From assembly GCA_958435885.1 (NCBI GenBank), contig CAUBHZ010000140.1:1-5767 (forward strand): a stretch of DNA of 5,767 bases. Reading direction: 5' to 3'. This document shows, piece after piece, positions 5,108 through 5,767 of the stretch. The notes below the pieces were generated by a model that saw only the letters and a program-made list of their open reading frames with translations, was not told the DNA's origin and ran no database searches. Source of the DNA: an uncultured Intestinimonas sp. GTDB taxonomy: Bacteria; Bacillota_A; Clostridia; Oscillospirales; Oscillospiraceae. How positions within the stretch are numbered: the stretch's first letter is position 1; every line of letters begins with the position of its first letter. The position numbers and the translations under genes are program-made.

Positions 5108-5767
5108 CGCGCTCACCATGGCCCCCGTGGCCCACATCCGCAGCGACTTCCCCACCAAGTTCGGCATCCCCAGGCAGAGCGGCCTGGTAGAGTCCCTCCG
5201 GGCCTCGGTGGTCTTTACGCCGGAATACCGCAATCCCGACGCTCTCCGGGGCATGGAGGGCTTTTCCCACCTTTGGCTGGTGTGGGTCTTCTCCCGCTCG
5301 GTGGGCGCCCGCTGGTCCCCCACCGTCCGGCCGCCCCGGCTGGGCGGCAACGAGCGCATGGGGGTCTTTGCCACCCGCTCCCCCTTCCGGCCCAACCCCA
5401 TCGGCCTCTCCGCCGTGAAGCTGGAGGAGATCCGCCTCCACACCCCCGAAGGTCCCCAGCTCATCGTCTCGGGCGCCGACCTCATGGACGGCACCCCCAT
5501 TCTGGACATCAAGCCCTACCTCCCCTACGCCGACTGCCACCCCGAGGCCCTGGGGGGCTTCGCCCCCACCGGCGGCGCGGAGCTGGCGGTGGACTGTCCG
5601 CCGCAGCTGCTGGAGCGGCTGCCGGAGGACAAGGCCCGGGCCCTGCTGGCCGTTCTGGCCCGGGACCCAAGGCCCTCCTACCAGCACGACCCCGACCGGG
5701 TCTACGGCATGGACTTCGCCGGCCACAACATCCGCTTTTCCGTCTCCGGCAGCACCCTCACCGTCCT
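5100..5767 (+). CDS. trmO: tRNA (N6-threonylcarbamoyladenosine(37)-N6)-methyltransferase TrmO (3' end beyond window)
   Basis: TrmO (older names TsaA, YaeB) uses S-adenosylmethionine to methylate the N6 of t6A at position 37 of certain threonine tRNAs, giving m6t6A and tuning decoding of ACY codons. The window holds 222 complete codons without a stop. The family is about 230-240 residues, so only a short C-terminal tail is missing. Family signatures are PEYRNPDALRGMEGFSHLWL (41-60), RPPRLGGN at 77-84, GVFATRSPFRPNPIGLSAVK (88-107), and GADLMDGTPILDIKPYLPYA (125-144). The C-terminal region has DPRPSYQ at 189-195, then DPDRVYGMDFAG at 197-208. These cover the N-terminal beta-barrel fold and the C-terminal substrate-side region. 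The start ATG overlaps the stop of the GGDEF-EAL gene in the shared string ATGTCTGA, so the two genes are very likely co-transcribed. No mutation in the conserved motifs is visible. Confidence 0.95.
   Translation, partial: MSDALTMAPVAHIRSDFPTKFGIPRQSGLVESLRASVVFTPEYRNPDALRGMEGFSHLWLVWVFSRSVGARWSPTVRPPRLGGNERMGVFATRSPFRPNPIGLSAVKLEEIRLHTPEGPQLIVSGADLMDGTPILDIKPYLPYADCHPEALGGFAPTGGAELAVDCPPQLLERLPEDKARALLAVLARDPRPSYQHDPDRVYGMDFAGHNIRFSVSGSTLTV

Noticed and set aside
3089..5512. An 807-codon open frame on the minus strand opposite the GGDEF-EAL and trmO genes
   Set aside because: It is antisense to two genes with clear conserved domains. Its product is mainly low-complexity Gly/Val/Glu/Gln/His-rich sequence, as expected when a GC-rich gene is read on the other strand. 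No domain is recognisable.
4905..5726. A 273-codon open frame on the minus strand opposite trmO
   Set aside because: TrmO motifs on the plus strand are unmistakable. The antisense product is low-complexity and ends in a Pro/Arg/Gly-rich run.

Overview
The window looks like a chromosomal segment from a GC-rich anaerobic Firmicute, most likely the Oscillospiraceae (relatives of Flavonifractor, Lawsonibacter or Oscillibacter). This is inferred from three things. A clostridial-type pyruvate phosphate dikinase and a flavodoxin/ferredoxin fusion protein are present. Coding sequence is very GC-rich at third codon positions, while the intergenic regions are AT-rich. Ribosome binding sites are strong and Gram-positive in style (AAGGAGG type). 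No 16S rRNA or other taxonomic marker is present, so the placement is provisional.

The layout is two divergent gene blocks around a 234-bp intergenic region (2933-3166). The leftward block, read from right to left, holds a YitT-family membrane protein (2932-1982), a flavodoxin-like protein with two 4Fe-4S clusters (1953-1189), and a nitroreductase-family flavoprotein (1185-433). The three genes are separated by 28 and 3 bases and probably form one transcript from an extended -10 promoter at 2977-3006. After a 101-base AT-rich gap with its own good promoter comes the 5' end of ppdK (331 to beyond position 1), also leftward. The rightward block holds a membrane-anchored GGDEF-EAL protein (3167-5107). 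Its GGDEF motif is degenerate and its EAL catalytic set is complete, so it is probably a cyclic-di-GMP phosphodiesterase. It overlaps by 8 bases the gene for the tRNA methyltransferase TrmO (5100 to beyond 5767), which is cut by the window edge just before its natural end.

Functionally, the ferredoxin/flavodoxin-like protein and the nitroreductase look like a small redox pair in which one may pass electrons to the other. This is inference from adjacency. The EAL protein and TrmO have no known biochemical link, and their overlap may simply reflect co-transcription with translational coupling. I see no mobile elements, CRISPR arrays, RNA genes or phage genes. Most of the window is ordinary core-type sequence. 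The points most worth a second look are the c-di-GMP enzyme with its altered GGDEF site, its overlap with trmO, and a helically phased direct repeat next to the ppdK promoter.
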